The notes under the pieces: generated by a model
Told to the model about the DNA's origin: nothing
Seen by the model: only the letters and a program-made list of their open reading frames with translations
Databases searched by the model: none
Made by a program: the position numbers and the translations under genes
Source: Singulisphaera acidiphila DSM 18658
GTDB taxonomy: Bacteria > Planctomycetota > Planctomycetia > Isosphaerales > Isosphaeraceae
Direction of reading: 5' to 3'
DNA length: 64,000 bases
Assembly: GCF_000242455.2 (NCBI RefSeq)
Contig: NC_019892.1
Coordinates: 4,712,001 to 4,776,000, forward strand
Shown: positions 21,261 to 30,492 of the stretch, one piece after another
Layout: each line of letters begins with the position of its first letter
How positions within the stretch are numbered: the first letter of the stretch is position 1

Positions 21261-22184
21261 TCATGCCGACTCGCCGTCGGCTCCGAGCTGTTCCTTGATC
21301 GCAGCGAGACGTTCGTCCTGGCCGCTGGTGAGTGCGAACAGGGCGTACTTGATGGGGAAGGCGGCGAGTCTTTCGTCGACGTGGCGGCGCAGGCCCGGCC
21401 ATGTCCGTCCGCCGGCCGCTTCGTATTCGTCGAGGAGGCGTTCGAGGCCGGACTCGCCGAACCCCATGAGATGGAAGATGAAGTCGATGGCGGGGTCGCT
21501 CACCTCGGCCTCGGTCCAGTCCAGCAGGCCCGTCGCCCGGGAGGTCTCGTCGACCAGGACGTGGCCGACGTGGAGGTCGCCGTGGACCAAGGTTGTGAAC
21601 GGGGGCCACGACGCGTCGTCATCGAGCCAGGTGCGCCAACGTCTCCACAGGCTTTCGCCGATGCCGATTTCACGTTTCACCCGGTCGAGGTCGTCGGCGA
21701 AGGCGCGTCGTGCCTCTTCTGGTGACGAGACCTTCAGGCCGGCAGCGGCGGCTTCGGCGGGATCGATGCCGTGGAGTGCGGCGAGCGTGCGGGCAAAGCT
21801 TTCCACGAAGGCCGGGTTGTCCTTGGCGATGTTCCAGGTGGGCTCCTTGGTGACCGGATCGACGGTCACGGCGGTCGTGCCGGCCAGACGCGGATAGGCG
21901 ATCAAGTCTGGCGTGGCGATCCGCCAGTCAGGGACTTCGACCGGCAGCCTGCCTTTGAGGAGGTCCAGAACCCGTGCCTCGTTTTCGGCCCGCGGCCAGA
22001 CGTCAGGGCGGCGGGGAATTCGGAGCACCCAGTCCGTACCCTCCTCGTCGGTCGTGAACGCCGCGCGGAAATCGAGGCCGAGGTCGTTCCACTCGATTCC
22101 GCCTACCGGCGCGAGGCCATGACGACGTGCGAGCGCAGCGATGGCCTCAGCGTTGGATCCTGCTCCTTCCGCAGAGGTCTCCAT
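21261..22184 (-). CDS. Macrolide 2'-phosphotransferase homologue (Mph family)
   Basis: 307 residues, close in length and motif order to MphA (301). The aminoglycoside-phosphotransferase-like fold is shown by VLRIPRR (nucleotide-site Lys/Arg region, 53-59), the catalytic loop VHGDLHVGHVL with D203, and the metal-site LLDWTEA with D222. The C-terminal KYALFALTSGQDERLAA also resembles MphA. Family members inactivate macrolides by GTP-dependent phosphorylation of the desosamine 2'-OH. ATG 22184 has a GAAAGGA ribosome-binding site, so the longer frame starting at 22256 is rejected. The upstream ABC-2 exporter genes are on the same strand with a 144-base gap. Whether it confers resistance is not known. 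Confidence 0.88.
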   Translation of the reverse strand: METSAEGAGSNAEAIAALARRHGLAPVGGIEWNDLGLDFRAAFTTDEEGTDWVLRIPRRPDVWPRAENEARVLDLLKGRLPVEVPDWRIATPDLIAYPRLAGTTAVTVDPVTKEPTWNIAKDNPAFVESFARTLAALHGIDPAEAAAAGLKVSSPEEARRAFADDLDRVKREIGIGESLWRRWRTWLDDDASWPPFTTLVHGDLHVGHVLVDETSRATGLLDWTEAEVSDPAIDFIFHLMGFGESGLERLLDEYEAAGGRTWPGLRRHVDERLAAFPIKYALFALTSGQDERLAAIKEQLGADGESA

Positions 22185-22287
22185 CAGCGTCCTTTCTCCA
22201 ATGCTCAGGCTCTTGAAACGACATGAGGTGCCCGACCGCTTGCCGTTTGAGGACACAACGGCCCGGGCGATGGTTCACGAACTGTTC

Positions 22288-22312
22288 GCTCTTTTTTTTT
22301 CTCAAGAGCGAT
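22288..22312. other. Hairpin with T-rich loop downstream of the ABC permease
   Basis: CGCTCTT and AAGAGCG pair around a loop made mostly of T (plus strand) or A (minus strand). The T-run is in the loop, not after the stem, so it is an atypical terminator for the minus-strand permease at best. Confidence 0.3.
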
Positions 22313-22328
22313 TTGCCTTTGGGTGGCG

Positions 22329-24188
22329 TCAAGGCGCCCGGTTGGTCACCGTTTCCAGAATGATCTGCTCTCGGGTTTGGAGCAAGCGCCCGAGCCACCC
22401 CAGCGAGAGCCGGTAAAACAAGACGACCACCGCACATTCCGCCAGCGCTAACATCAGGAAGACCGGGGCATTCTTCGTCCAACCGAGGGATGTCGACAAC
22501 ACCTCCGCGCCCAGCGGCAAGAGCGTGGGCACCTGGGTCAGCGGGAAGAGAAACATAAGAGTGAGCATTTGTAAGAGCATCGTGCTCAGCTTCGGATTCT
22601 TTGGCTTCAGCGAACCGCCGGCGATGTAAATCGGCGTGTAGATGGAAAGCAGGTTCGCCAAGAGGCAGAAGAGCAGGAACATCGAGACGAACTGCGGGGC
22701 GATGGCCAGGAAGTGGTCCAGCCGCATGGGGCAAAACATCTGCACGGCCGCCAGCAGGATCGCACTCATTCCCAGGGTGATCGGGGCGTAAGACAGATTC
22801 TTGCCGAGCAGGATGTCTCGCCGAGGCGCTGCGCTGAGCACGAAGACGCGAAAACCGTCGCGGTCGAAGCCGAATTGGTTGCCTACCAGTGGAAGTACGC
22901 CGAAGAACACGAAGAGCATCCCCCCGATGGCGATCATCGGCCGAAGCGGCTCCGGAGTCGCGAACCGTTGGCTCCAGAGGTTCCAGAGCATGGAGCCGAA
23001 GATGACGCCCATGATCAGGGGGGTCAGCAACATCATTTTCGCCTCGGGCGCCCGCAGGATGGAGCGAAGGCTCCCCAGCGCGATCGCCGAGACCGGTTCC
23101 GACAAGCCGGGAAGCCGGGCTTCGAGCAGCGAGGTCCCCGGCTTTCGGGGGTTCGCCGTCGGGGCGAGTGCAGGGTCGGGCGTCGGCCGGCCTTTTCGGT
23201 TGATCGGCTCCCCTTGATAGAGAGCGATCGTGGCGCGGTACGCGCGCCCGAGGCTGACGACTCCGATCAACGTCATTCCCAACAGCCCGAAGACCGTCGG
23301 CAGGACGCGGCCCTCGGCCGCGGACATGACGCCCAGCGGCAGCCATCCGATAGGCAAGACCGTATTCACGAGTCGGGCTGTTTTTTCCAACCGTTGCATG
23401 ATTTCGCGGTTGGCCCGTTCGGTGGTGAGCTTGTGCTCTTGCATCACTTCCTGCAGGCGACGCACGTATTCCGGGCCGTCAATTTCCTTCGCTTTCAGAG
23501 AATGCTCCAGCTTTGCGACCTCGTTCGACAATGCCGTGGATCGGTTTGCGTGCCGTTGGGTGCCCCAGGGGGAGAGAATGTTGATGAGGTTCGGCAGTTG
23601 AAAGATCAGAACGAGGAACATGGTCGCGGTCATAATCACCGTTCGGCGACGGCGCGGGTTACTCATCAGCGAGGCCAGCCAGCCCTGGAATTGATAGGTC
23701 AGGGCGGTGACCATCAGCAGGAACGCGGCCAATAACGGGAGGACGGGCAGGAGCGACGCTCCCTTGACAGAAATCAATGCCAGGCTGAACCCGAACATTA
23801 CCGGAGCGAAGACGATCAGGCTCAGACGCATTAGCGAACTGAGATAATTGATCAGGAACGCTCCGTTGGCCGAGACGGGCAAGTGGAGGATCTTCGCCAG
23901 TGACAATGGGTCGCTTCTCTGCAACTCCGTCAAGAGGCCGGTCCCCCAGAGGAGCAGAAAGCCGACGACCACTCCATCCCACGCATACAGCAGGTGAGTC
24001 GGCGTTGCCTTGGGGATCGCATACGTCCCGAAGACGAAGCAGGCGATGAATAAGGGGATGGCCGTGACCAGTGCACCGATCATCACAATCATCATCACCA
24101 CGGCATTGAAGGCGCCGGCGCGGCGGTACTCATTAACCATCAAGCGCCAGCGGAGCCAGACAACGGCCTGCAAGTGTTGCCAGGTCAC
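22329..24188 (-). CDS. ABC-2 type transporter permease
   Basis: 619 residues with roughly a dozen hydrophobic segments, starting at about 28-55 (NAVVMMIVMIGALVTAIPLF). Two loops are long and charged: about 225-275, with a helical Lys/Glu-rich stretch, and about 320-360. No extracytoplasmic hydrolase domain is seen. It is the membrane half of an ABC exporter whose ATPase is encoded directly upstream with a four-base overlap. The substrate is unknown. The nearby macrolide-kinase homologue makes an antibiotic or related compound possible, but this rests only on position. Confidence 0.85.
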   Translation of the reverse strand: MTWQHLQAVVWLRWRLMVNEYRRAGAFNAVVMMIVMIGALVTAIPLFIACFVFGTYAIPKATPTHLLYAWDGVVVGFLLLWGTGLLTELQRSDPLSLAKILHLPVSANGAFLINYLSSLMRLSLIVFAPVMFGFSLALISVKGASLLPVLPLLAAFLLMVTALTYQFQGWLASLMSNPRRRRTVIMTATMFLVLIFQLPNLINILSPWGTQRHANRSTALSNEVAKLEHSLKAKEIDGPEYVRRLQEVMQEHKLTTERANREIMQRLEKTARLVNTVLPIGWLPLGVMSAAEGRVLPTVFGLLGMTLIGVVSLGRAYRATIALYQGEPINRKGRPTPDPALAPTANPRKPGTSLLEARLPGLSEPVSAIALGSLRSILRAPEAKMMLLTPLIMGVIFGSMLWNLWSQRFATPEPLRPMIAIGGMLFVFFGVLPLVGNQFGFDRDGFRVFVLSAAPRRDILLGKNLSYAPITLGMSAILLAAVQMFCPMRLDHFLAIAPQFVSMFLLFCLLANLLSIYTPIYIAGGSLKPKNPKLSTMLLQMLTLMFLFPLTQVPTLLPLGAEVLSTSLGWTKNAPVFLMLALAECAVVVLFYRLSLGWLGRLLQTREQIILETVTNRAP

Positions 24189-24964
24189 GACGTCGCCTCC
24201 TCGAGCCAGTTGAGCTTGTTGCGACTGGCTTCCTGGTCGGCCCCCGCCTTCTGGAGAAACGACTCTTCCAGCGAGGCCCCCTGGCGGATTGTGTCCAACG
24301 ACGCCTGCTCGACGAGATTCCCTTTGACGATAATGCCGACATGGGTGCAGAGGCGCTCGACGATTTCCAGGACGTGGGAAGTGAGGAAGACCGTCGACCC
24401 TCGGGCGACAAACCCCGCAAGCAGGTCGCGGATCACGCGTGAGGTCACCGCGTCGACCCCTTCGAACGGCTCGTCGAGGAAGAGCAAGTCGGGGTTCGGC
24501 AGGAGCGCCGCGGCCATGGCCAACTTCTTCTTCATGCCGTGCGAATATTCGAGGGTGAGCTTCTTTTCCTCGTTCTGCAGGTCCAGGATCGAGAGCAACT
24601 CTTCGCTCCGGCTTCGGATCGTGTCCCGAGGCATCAGGTGGATCCGGCCGACGAAGGTGAGGTATTCTCGCGCCGTCAGATTGTCAAACAGGGCCAGGTC
24701 TTCGGGAATGACCCCCATGTGCCGTTTTGCGTCCAGCGCCTCGTGGGGGTCGAGCATGTTCCGGCCCAGCACTTTGATTTCGCCGCCGGAAGGTGCGAGC
24801 AGACCCGTCAACATCTTGATGGTTGTCGACTTCCCTGCGCCGTTGGGTCCAAGAAACCCGTAAAATGTCCCACGTTCGACGGCCAATTCGATACCGTTGA
24901 CGGCGCAGGCGTTATTGAAGAACCGGGATAACTGATGCGTTTCGATCGCCAAGGTCATAGACAT
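24185..24964 (-). CDS. ABC transporter ATP-binding protein
   Basis: 259 residues. Walker A is GPNGAGKST (39-47), Walker B is LLFLDEPFEGVD, and the switch histidine is in TSHVLE. The signature motif is YSHGMKKKL instead of LSGGQ, as in several ABC-2 drug/antibiotic exporters (CcmA/YhaQ-like). The start ATG 24964 gives MSMTLAIETHQLSRFF; the frame upstream to 25375 is non-coding. It overlaps the permease by four bases, so the two form a coupled pair. The 262 bases upstream (24965-25226) contain no gene. Confidence 0.95.
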   Translation of the reverse strand: MSMTLAIETHQLSRFFNNACAVNGIELAVERGTFYGFLGPNGAGKSTTIKMLTGLLAPSGGEIKVLGRNMLDPHEALDAKRHMGVIPEDLALFDNLTAREYLTFVGRIHLMPRDTIRSRSEELLSILDLQNEEKKLTLEYSHGMKKKLAMAAALLPNPDLLFLDEPFEGVDAVTSRVIRDLLAGFVARGSTVFLTSHVLEIVERLCTHVGIIVKGNLVEQASLDTIRQGASLEESFLQKAGADQEASRNKLNWLEEATS

Positions 24965-25226
24965 CGCTCGCCAAGGTTGTTTGTCGACGCTTGCATCGAC
25001 GATAACAGACCCCGCCACGCCAGGCCATCGGAACGGAACCGCGGCGACCGTTTCGGGCTGGGTGCTGCCATTTGCGATGGCGGGACCGGCGGCGGCGTTC
25101 TGCGATTGTTGCCCGCGCAGCAGCTTGGGGCTTGGAGATGGTGATGCCTGGTGTCGCCTTCGTATCAGCAAGATGCTGAGCCAGGATCGACTCGGACAAG
25201 AATATGAACCACGCGGGATGGTTTTC

Positions 25227-26039
25227 CTAAATGGATTGCCCCAGGTCCTTGGGGAAATTTGCAGTACGGAATTCTTCCGGGAGGAGGGAGCCGCTGAGCA
25301 TGCCGCCGTCGACGAGGAGAGCGGCGCCGGTGACGTAATCCGAGGCAGGCGAGCAGAGGAAGAGGGCGGCTCCAACGAGGTCCGCGGCGGTTCCCATGCG
25401 GCCCAGCGGGATGGTGGAGTGCTGACGCTCGCGTTCGACCAGGGCCTGGATGTTGGGCTGGCGGACGATCTCGGTATCGATCGTGCCCGGGGCGATGGCG
25501 TTGACTTGGATCCGGTGGCGCGCGAGTTCCAGGGCCATCCCCTGGGTGAGCATTTTGACGCCGGCCTTGGAGACGCAATAGTGGACCTTCTCTTCGCCTG
25601 CCGCCTCCGCGGCCTGCGAGGAGATGTTCAGGATCTTGCCGCCACGCCCCTGGAGGACCATCTGCCGGGCGACGCATTGGCCGAAGAGGAAGAACCCTTT
25701 GAGGTTCACCGCCAGGGTCCGATCCCAGAGGTCCTCGGTCAGGTCGAGGAACGGAACGAATTCGCAGAACCCGGCGTTGTTGACCAGGATATCGATGTGA
25801 CCGAACTCGCGCGCGACAGCAGCGACGAACTGGCGAACGGCCGGGGCGTCGGCGACGTCGATGGCGGCGGCCAATGAGCGGCGGCCGAGCGCCCGGATCT
25901 CGTCGGCGACCCCCTCGCCGGCCCATTCGGTGACCGCCACGTCGGCGCCCTCGCGCGCCAGGCCGAGCGCGATCGCCCGGCCGATGCCTCGACGACTGCC
26001 GGCGCCGGTGACGATCGCGACTTTCCCTGTGAGAGTCAT
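25227..26039 (-). CDS. SDR-family NAD(P)-dependent oxidoreductase
   Basis: 270 residues. A classical short-chain dehydrogenase: cofactor motif TGAGSRRGIG (11-20), NNAG (87-90), catalytic S140/S141, Y154 and K158 in YCVSK, and a C-terminal ALLVDGG. The residue after the second beta strand (TEWAG) lacks a basic cluster, so NAD+ is more likely than NADP+. Its start overlaps the stop of the Gfo/Idh gene upstream by four bases. A role in sugar or sugar-acid oxidation is suggested by that partner but is not shown. Confidence 0.92.
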   Translation of the reverse strand: MTLTGKVAIVTGAGSRRGIGRAIALGLAREGADVAVTEWAGEGVADEIRALGRRSLAAAIDVADAPAVRQFVAAVAREFGHIDILVNNAGFCEFVPFLDLTEDLWDRTLAVNLKGFFLFGQCVARQMVLQGRGGKILNISSQAAEAAGEEKVHYCVSKAGVKMLTQGMALELARHRIQVNAIAPGTIDTEIVRQPNIQALVERERQHSTIPLGRMGTAADLVGAALFLCSPASDYVTGAALLVDGGMLSGSLLPEEFRTANFPKDLGQSI

Positions 26040-27268
26040 GAGCGGGTCTCGAACTGCTTCAGGTCGATCCGGGCGTCCAACGCTTCGCCGGATTTCAGCA
26101 TCGCGTCCCAGGTGACTTCACGCCCTTGGTAGGCGGCCGTGCGTATCAGGATGGCGCTCAGCGCGCTCTCGGCGCCTCGGAAGGCCTCGTTGCGGAGGTT
26201 TCCCGTGCGGATGTCCTCAATGAACGCCCGGTACTTGTTGGCCTCGGCGTCAGTGACGATCTCGTTGGCGCCCGAGTCCCAGGGGGACTCGCCGAAGATC
26301 TTGACCCCCCCGCTGTAATGCGATTCGGAGACACCACGCGTCCCGAAGAACCGTTCGCCCGCGTCGCCGAGGCTGGGGGGGAACTGGGTCGACTGGAAGT
26401 TCACCACGACGTCGTTGGGGTAGGTCAGCGCACCGACGTAGTGATCCCAGACGTCGCCGAAGTCGGTGCGTGCCTTGCGCCCGCCCTTGGCGAATGCCGA
26501 GATTGGGTGCCCCTTGAGGATCCAGTTGATTTTGTCGATGCCGTGGACGTTCTGCTCGACGACGATGTCGCCGGAGAGGATGCGGTCTCCCGTCCATCGC
26601 CTGATCCGGGCCTCGTCGGGGCCGACGTTGGGCGGAGCCACGAGCCCGCCGCCGCCGAAGTAGAAGAACGACTGCGCGGTCACGATCTCGCCGATCGCTC
26701 CCGCGTGGATTCGCTTGACCATCTCCTGCATGGCCGAGGCCCAGGGGACCTGCATCCCGACGTGGAAGACGATCTTCCCCTCGAACCGCTTCGCCAGCTC
26801 GATCACCCGCAAGCAGCCGGGGACGTCGACGGCGACCGGTTTCTCGCAGTAAATATGCCGGCCGGTCCCGGCGATCATCTCGAGCACGGCCGGGTAGTAG
26901 TAAGGGGTGATCGCGATCAGGACGGCGTCGAGGTCGCTTTCCGCAAGCCGGAGCGCAGACTGCGGGCCGTGGTAGAGCCGGTCAGGCGCGACCGGCGGCA
27001 GGCCCTTCGCCTTGAGGACGCCGTCGAGAGTCGGTCGGATCTTCGTGACCTTGTCTTCGAAGAGGTCGGCGAGCGCGACGAGCTGCGCCCCGGCCTGGGT
27101 GATCAGGCCCGTGGCGTCATGCGGGCCTCGGTTGCCGCACCCGATCAAGCCGAACCGGATTGGCCGGCCGGCGGTCGACTCTGCAACAGCCGATGAACCA
27201 GCGGCGACGGCCAGGCCCGCGCCGACGCTGCCGAGGAACTCTCTGCGATTCACGGCGGGTCTCATCAA
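26036..27268 (-). CDS. Tat-exported Gfo/Idh/MocA-family oxidoreductase
   Basis: 410 residues. A twin-arginine signal lies at the N-terminus (NRREFLGSVGAGLAVAAG, about 7-24), so the enzyme would be folded with its NAD(P) cofactor before export. The Rossmann fold opens RFGLIGCGNRGPHD, and YCEKPVAVDVPG is the family EKP motif. The C-terminal Gfo/Idh fold continues to about 400. It is a secreted sugar dehydrogenase/oxidoreductase type that is very abundant in planctomycetes. It is co-transcribed with the SDR gene (four-base overlap). Confidence 0.9.
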   Translation of the reverse strand: MMRPAVNRREFLGSVGAGLAVAAGSSAVAESTAGRPIRFGLIGCGNRGPHDATGLITQAGAQLVALADLFEDKVTKIRPTLDGVLKAKGLPPVAPDRLYHGPQSALRLAESDLDAVLIAITPYYYPAVLEMIAGTGRHIYCEKPVAVDVPGCLRVIELAKRFEGKIVFHVGMQVPWASAMQEMVKRIHAGAIGEIVTAQSFFYFGGGGLVAPPNVGPDEARIRRWTGDRILSGDIVVEQNVHGIDKINWILKGHPISAFAKGGRKARTDFGDVWDHYVGALTYPNDVVVNFQSTQFPPSLGDAGERFFGTRGVSESHYSGGVKIFGESPWDSGANEIVTDAEANKYRAFIEDIRTGNLRNEAFRGAESALSAILIRTAAYQGREVTWDAMLKSGEALDARIDLKQFETRS

Positions 27269-27661
27269 GATAGCCCTTTCCTTGACGTGCGTGCGGGGGA
27301 GTCCGGCACGACCTCATCGGATCTCGGGAACACAGGCTGCGCGAGTCGACTGAAGCCTGCGTTCGCGTCGGCTATGTGATATGGCATCATTTGGCTGAGA
27401 TGTCAAGAGTTCGCCCTCCGCGTCCAGAGTCCGAAGGATCCGACGGTTGCTGCTTGTTCGTTGGGGAGCGGGCCGCCTGGCAAGGCACTTGTGACCCTGA
27501 ATTGCGGAGGGGGGTGGAATCCCTTGAGGCTCTGATATAACATCCGCATTCTGATAAAAAAAGGTCGTCCAGCCTTTGAGGCTTGAGGGTTGGTATCAGC
27601 CCTTGACTAAGGAAACTCGCCCGAGGTGTCGACGCCCGCAAGTCCAGGTGACGAGGTGATG
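27269..27661. other. Divergent intergenic region, no gene seen
   Basis: 393 bases between the divergently oriented Gfo/Idh and ThuA genes. It contains an AT-rich patch (about 27535-27570, with TGATATAACA and GATAAAAAAAG) that probably holds the promoter(s). No reliable -35/-10 pair or palindromic operator could be picked. Confidence 0.4.
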
Positions 27662-28492
27662 ATGAAGCGATTCCTCGTGGTGTTTCTGGCGGCGTTCCTG
27701 CTGACGACGCTCTCCGGCCCGACCCGAGCGCAGGCACCGAGTCCGGGGCGGGACCCGAAGAAGCTGCAAGTCCTGATCCTCACCGGCTACAACATGCACG
27801 ACTGGCGGAAGATCACCGAGTCGCTCCGCGCGACGCTCGAGGCGACCGGGCGGTTCGAGGTCCGGGTGAACGAGGAGCCGGTCGGCTGCGACGAAAAAAC
27901 GTTTGAAGGCTATGACGCGATTGTCCTCAACTTCACCAACCACGCCGGGGTCTTCGGCCCGGAGTGGCCGGACAGCACGAGGCGAGCGCTCCTGAGCGTG
28001 CTCGAACGCGGCAAGGGCGTCGTGGCGTTTCATGCGGCCCTGAGCTCGCACCCTCATTGGCCCGAATATGAGAAACTGATCGGTGGCGCCTGGCGGCAAG
28101 GGGCGACTCACGCTCCCTATCACACCTTCGACGTCGACCTGAAAGAGCCGGAACACCCGATCGTGAAGGGCCTCCCTCGCTCGTTCCTCCAGCATGATGA
28201 GATCAACCAGCGCCTGACGATGCAGCCAGGGATCACCGTCCTTGCCACCGCGCACGACGACCCCAAGAACTGCTCGAAGGGGGAGTCGCCCATCTGCGGG
28301 TCAGGCAAGGACGAGCCGATCATGTGGACGCTCCCTTATCGCAACGGCCGCGTCTTCACGACGACCCTCGGCCACGATTTGCGGTCGGTCGGCACCCCCG
28401 GCTTCATTGCCACCTTCCAGCGCGGGGTCGAGTGGGCCGCGACCGGCAAGGTCACCCTCCCACCCCCCGCCACACTCCGATCCGGAGATTGA
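27662..28492 (+). CDS. Exported ThuA-domain protein
   Basis: About 276 residues. The signal peptide is about 1-23 (KRFLVVFLAAFLLTTLSGPT). The ThuA domain (class-I glutamine-amidotransferase-like fold) carries VLILTGYNMHDWRKITESLR, YDAIVLNFTN, GVVAFHAAL and a C-terminal GRVFTTTLGHD. ThuA proteins are linked to trehalose/disaccharide use, and secreted planctomycete copies often sit with Gfo/Idh and DUF1080 genes. ATG 27662 is chosen over 27659 because GAGG is better spaced from it. It is the first gene of a three-gene run (7-base gap, then a four-base overlap). Confidence 0.88.
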   Translation: MKRFLVVFLAAFLLTTLSGPTRAQAPSPGRDPKKLQVLILTGYNMHDWRKITESLRATLEATGRFEVRVNEEPVGCDEKTFEGYDAIVLNFTNHAGVFGPEWPDSTRRALLSVLERGKGVVAFHAALSSHPHWPEYEKLIGGAWRQGATHAPYHTFDVDLKEPEHPIVKGLPRSFLQHDEINQRLTMQPGITVLATAHDDPKNCSKGESPICGSGKDEPIMWTLPYRNGRVFTTTLGHDLRSVGTPGFIATFQRGVEWAATGKVTLPPPATLRSGD

Positions 28493-28499
28493 TCCACTA

Positions 28500-29414
28500 A
28501 TGAGCCGCCCATGGAAGAAAGGGATCGTCATCCGGGCGTTCGCCGACTCGGGAGACTTCTTGGCCGGGACCGCTTTCCTGCGGACCATGGAAGACTACAG
28601 CCGGGTCTTCCGGAGGGCGAAGCAGGCCGGCTTCGAGGCCGTTCAGCCCTACCTCGAGCTCGAAGGGGGATTGCTCCACCTTGGCACCGAGCCCGCACAA
28701 GTCCGCGAGATTGCCTCCCGGGCGGCCGCCGAAGGGATCGACCTGCCGAGTCTCGAGATCGCCCCTTTGCAGTATTCGTTCACGAGCGACGACCCGGCGA
28801 CCCGTGCCCGAGGGGTCGACGTTGTCCGGCGGGCCCTCGCAATCGCAGGAGAGCTGGGCGCGCGTGGGATCCTTGTCATCCCCGGATATGTCGGGAAGCC
28901 GTGGGATCCGAAGACCGACCAGGTCGACTACGAACAGGCTTGGGACCGCACCCTCGCCGCGCTCCGCACCCTCGCCCCGCAGGCTGAGGCGGCGGGAGTC
29001 ACCTTGCTGGTGGAACCGATCTGGAACATGTTCCTGCTCAGCCCGCTCGAGATGCGTCGCCTGGTCGACGAGGTGGGAAGCCCGCGCTGCGGGGTCTTGC
29101 TTGACACGGGCAACGTCACGCTTTTCGGCTTCGCCGAGCAATGGATGCGGATCCTCGGCCCGCGCGTGAAGGAGATTCACCTGAAGGATTTCCGAAGGCA
29201 GGTGGGCACGATCCACGGCTTCGTCCCATTGCTGGCGGGCGACGTCGATTGGGTCGCCCTGGCCCGAGCTGCGGAGGCGGCCGGCTTTGACGGCTGCTGG
29301 ATCGCCGAGCAGTTCCCGACCGAGCGGCACGGGGAGTCGGTCCTCGACCTGACCTCGGCGGCGATGGACCGGATCCTCGGGCGTCTCGAGCCGGACGGAG
29401 TGAATCCCAAATGA
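28500..29414 (+). CDS. Sugar phosphate isomerase/epimerase (xylose isomerase-like TIM barrel)
   Basis: 304 residues, cytoplasmic. AP-endonuclease-2/xylose-isomerase-like barrel: FEAVQPYLELEGG, GILVIPGYVG, VTLLVEPIWNMF, CGVLLDTGNV, VKEIHLKDFRR and CWIAEQFPTE hold the acidic/His residues expected for a divalent-metal site (E, D, H, E at strand ends). The ribosome-binding site GGAG precedes ATG 28500. Coupled with the ThuA gene upstream and the Gfo/Idh gene downstream, it likely isomerises or epimerises a sugar intermediate. The exact substrate is unknown. Confidence 0.88.
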   Translation: MSRPWKKGIVIRAFADSGDFLAGTAFLRTMEDYSRVFRRAKQAGFEAVQPYLELEGGLLHLGTEPAQVREIASRAAAEGIDLPSLEIAPLQYSFTSDDPATRARGVDVVRRALAIAGELGARGILVIPGYVGKPWDPKTDQVDYEQAWDRTLAALRTLAPQAEAAGVTLLVEPIWNMFLLSPLEMRRLVDEVGSPRCGVLLDTGNVTLFGFAEQWMRILGPRVKEIHLKDFRRQVGTIHGFVPLLAGDVDWVALARAAEAAGFDGCWIAEQFPTERHGESVLDLTSAAMDRILGRLEPDGVNPK

Positions 29415-30490
29415 TGAGTGGTGAGACGATCCGGATTGGGCTGGTGGGCTTGGGGGATATCGGTCGGCTGCACGCCCGGGCGCTGCGGGACTGTGCGGGG
29501 GTCGACCTGGCTGTCTGTCGAGGCCGTAACCCGGATCGGGCGGAGGCGCTTGCCCTCGAGATGGGGGCCTCGCTCTACGAAAGCTATGACGCCATGCTCG
29601 ACGACCCCAAGGTCGCGGGCGTGGACATCTGCGTGCCCAACGACTTGCACCGCTCTTATGTCGAGCGGGCCGCGGCGAAGGGGAAGCATGTCCTCTGCGA
29701 GAAGCCGATCGCGTTGACCTGGGACGATGCGCGGGCAATGGTGGATGCGTGTCGAAAGGCCGGGGTCCGGCTGATGGTCGCCCACGTCTTGCGGTTCTGG
29801 CCGGAGTACGTCCGGCTCCGCGAGCTGTTGCGCTCGGAAGCGCTGGGGCCTTGCCTGGCGATCACGATGCGGCGGATGCTCTCCCTCTTGATTTCGGTCC
29901 GGGGGGAGGACGGGTGGCGGCATCGCCCCGGCCGGATGGGGGGCGTCGTGCTGGACTTGCAGATCCATGACCTCGACTTCCTCCGCTGGACGTTCGGCAT
30001 GCCGGAGCAGGTCTTCTGCGCAGGCCCGCGCGACGGTGACGGCGGCCTGAACCACGCGTATACGACCCTCCTTTGGCCGTCTGGCTTGCGCGCCCTGGTC
30101 GAGGGGAGCTACTTGCTCCAGGGCGACCCGATGGTTTTCACCGCCAAGGCGGTCTGCTCGTTCGGGTCCTTCGACTACGGGATGAATCTGCAACAGTTCG
30201 CGATGCATGACATGAGCGGCGCCGATGCGGGTCGGACGGCGCACGACGACCCGGCGACTTTGCATTGCTATCGGCCGGGCGAGCCCCCCGAGGTTCTGTT
30301 GCGCCAGGAGCAGGACGTGCTTGGTGCGGCCTTTGCCCGCGAGGTCGCCTGTTTCGCCGACCTGGTTCGCGGTCTCCCTCGCGATGACGCCCCCGAGCCG
30401 GGCGAGGCTCTCGATGCCCTCCGGCTGGCCCTCGCCTGTGCTGAGTCGGCGGAGCGGGGCGAGGTGGTCCGGATCGGCCCGGCGCTTTGA
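29411..30490 (+). CDS. Cytoplasmic Gfo/Idh/MocA-family oxidoreductase
   Basis: 359 residues and no signal peptide, unlike the copy at 26036. Rossmann motif GLVGLGDIGRLHA, CEKP motif HVLCEKPIALT, and a family-typical DLQIHDLDFLRW whose histidine is the likely catalytic residue. NAD(P)-dependent oxidation or reduction of a sugar, inositol or sugar acid is expected. The start overlaps the stop of the isomerase gene (ATGATGA). Its 3' end is convergent with the IclR gene, two bases apart. Confidence 0.9.
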   Translation: MMSGETIRIGLVGLGDIGRLHARALRDCAGVDLAVCRGRNPDRAEALALEMGASLYESYDAMLDDPKVAGVDICVPNDLHRSYVERAAAKGKHVLCEKPIALTWDDARAMVDACRKAGVRLMVAHVLRFWPEYVRLRELLRSEALGPCLAITMRRMLSLLISVRGEDGWRHRPGRMGGVVLDLQIHDLDFLRWTFGMPEQVFCAGPRDGDGGLNHAYTTLLWPSGLRALVEGSYLLQGDPMVFTAKAVCSFGSFDYGMNLQQFAMHDMSGADAGRTAHDDPATLHCYRPGEPPEVLLRQEQDVLGAAFAREVACFADLVRGLPRDDAPEPGEALDALRLALACAESAERGEVVRIGPAL

Positions 30491-30492
30491 GG

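Noticed and set aside
26126..27196. 356-codon plus-strand frame opposite the Gfo/Idh gene
   Set aside because: It mirrors the minus-strand enzyme that has a Tat signal and Rossmann motifs.
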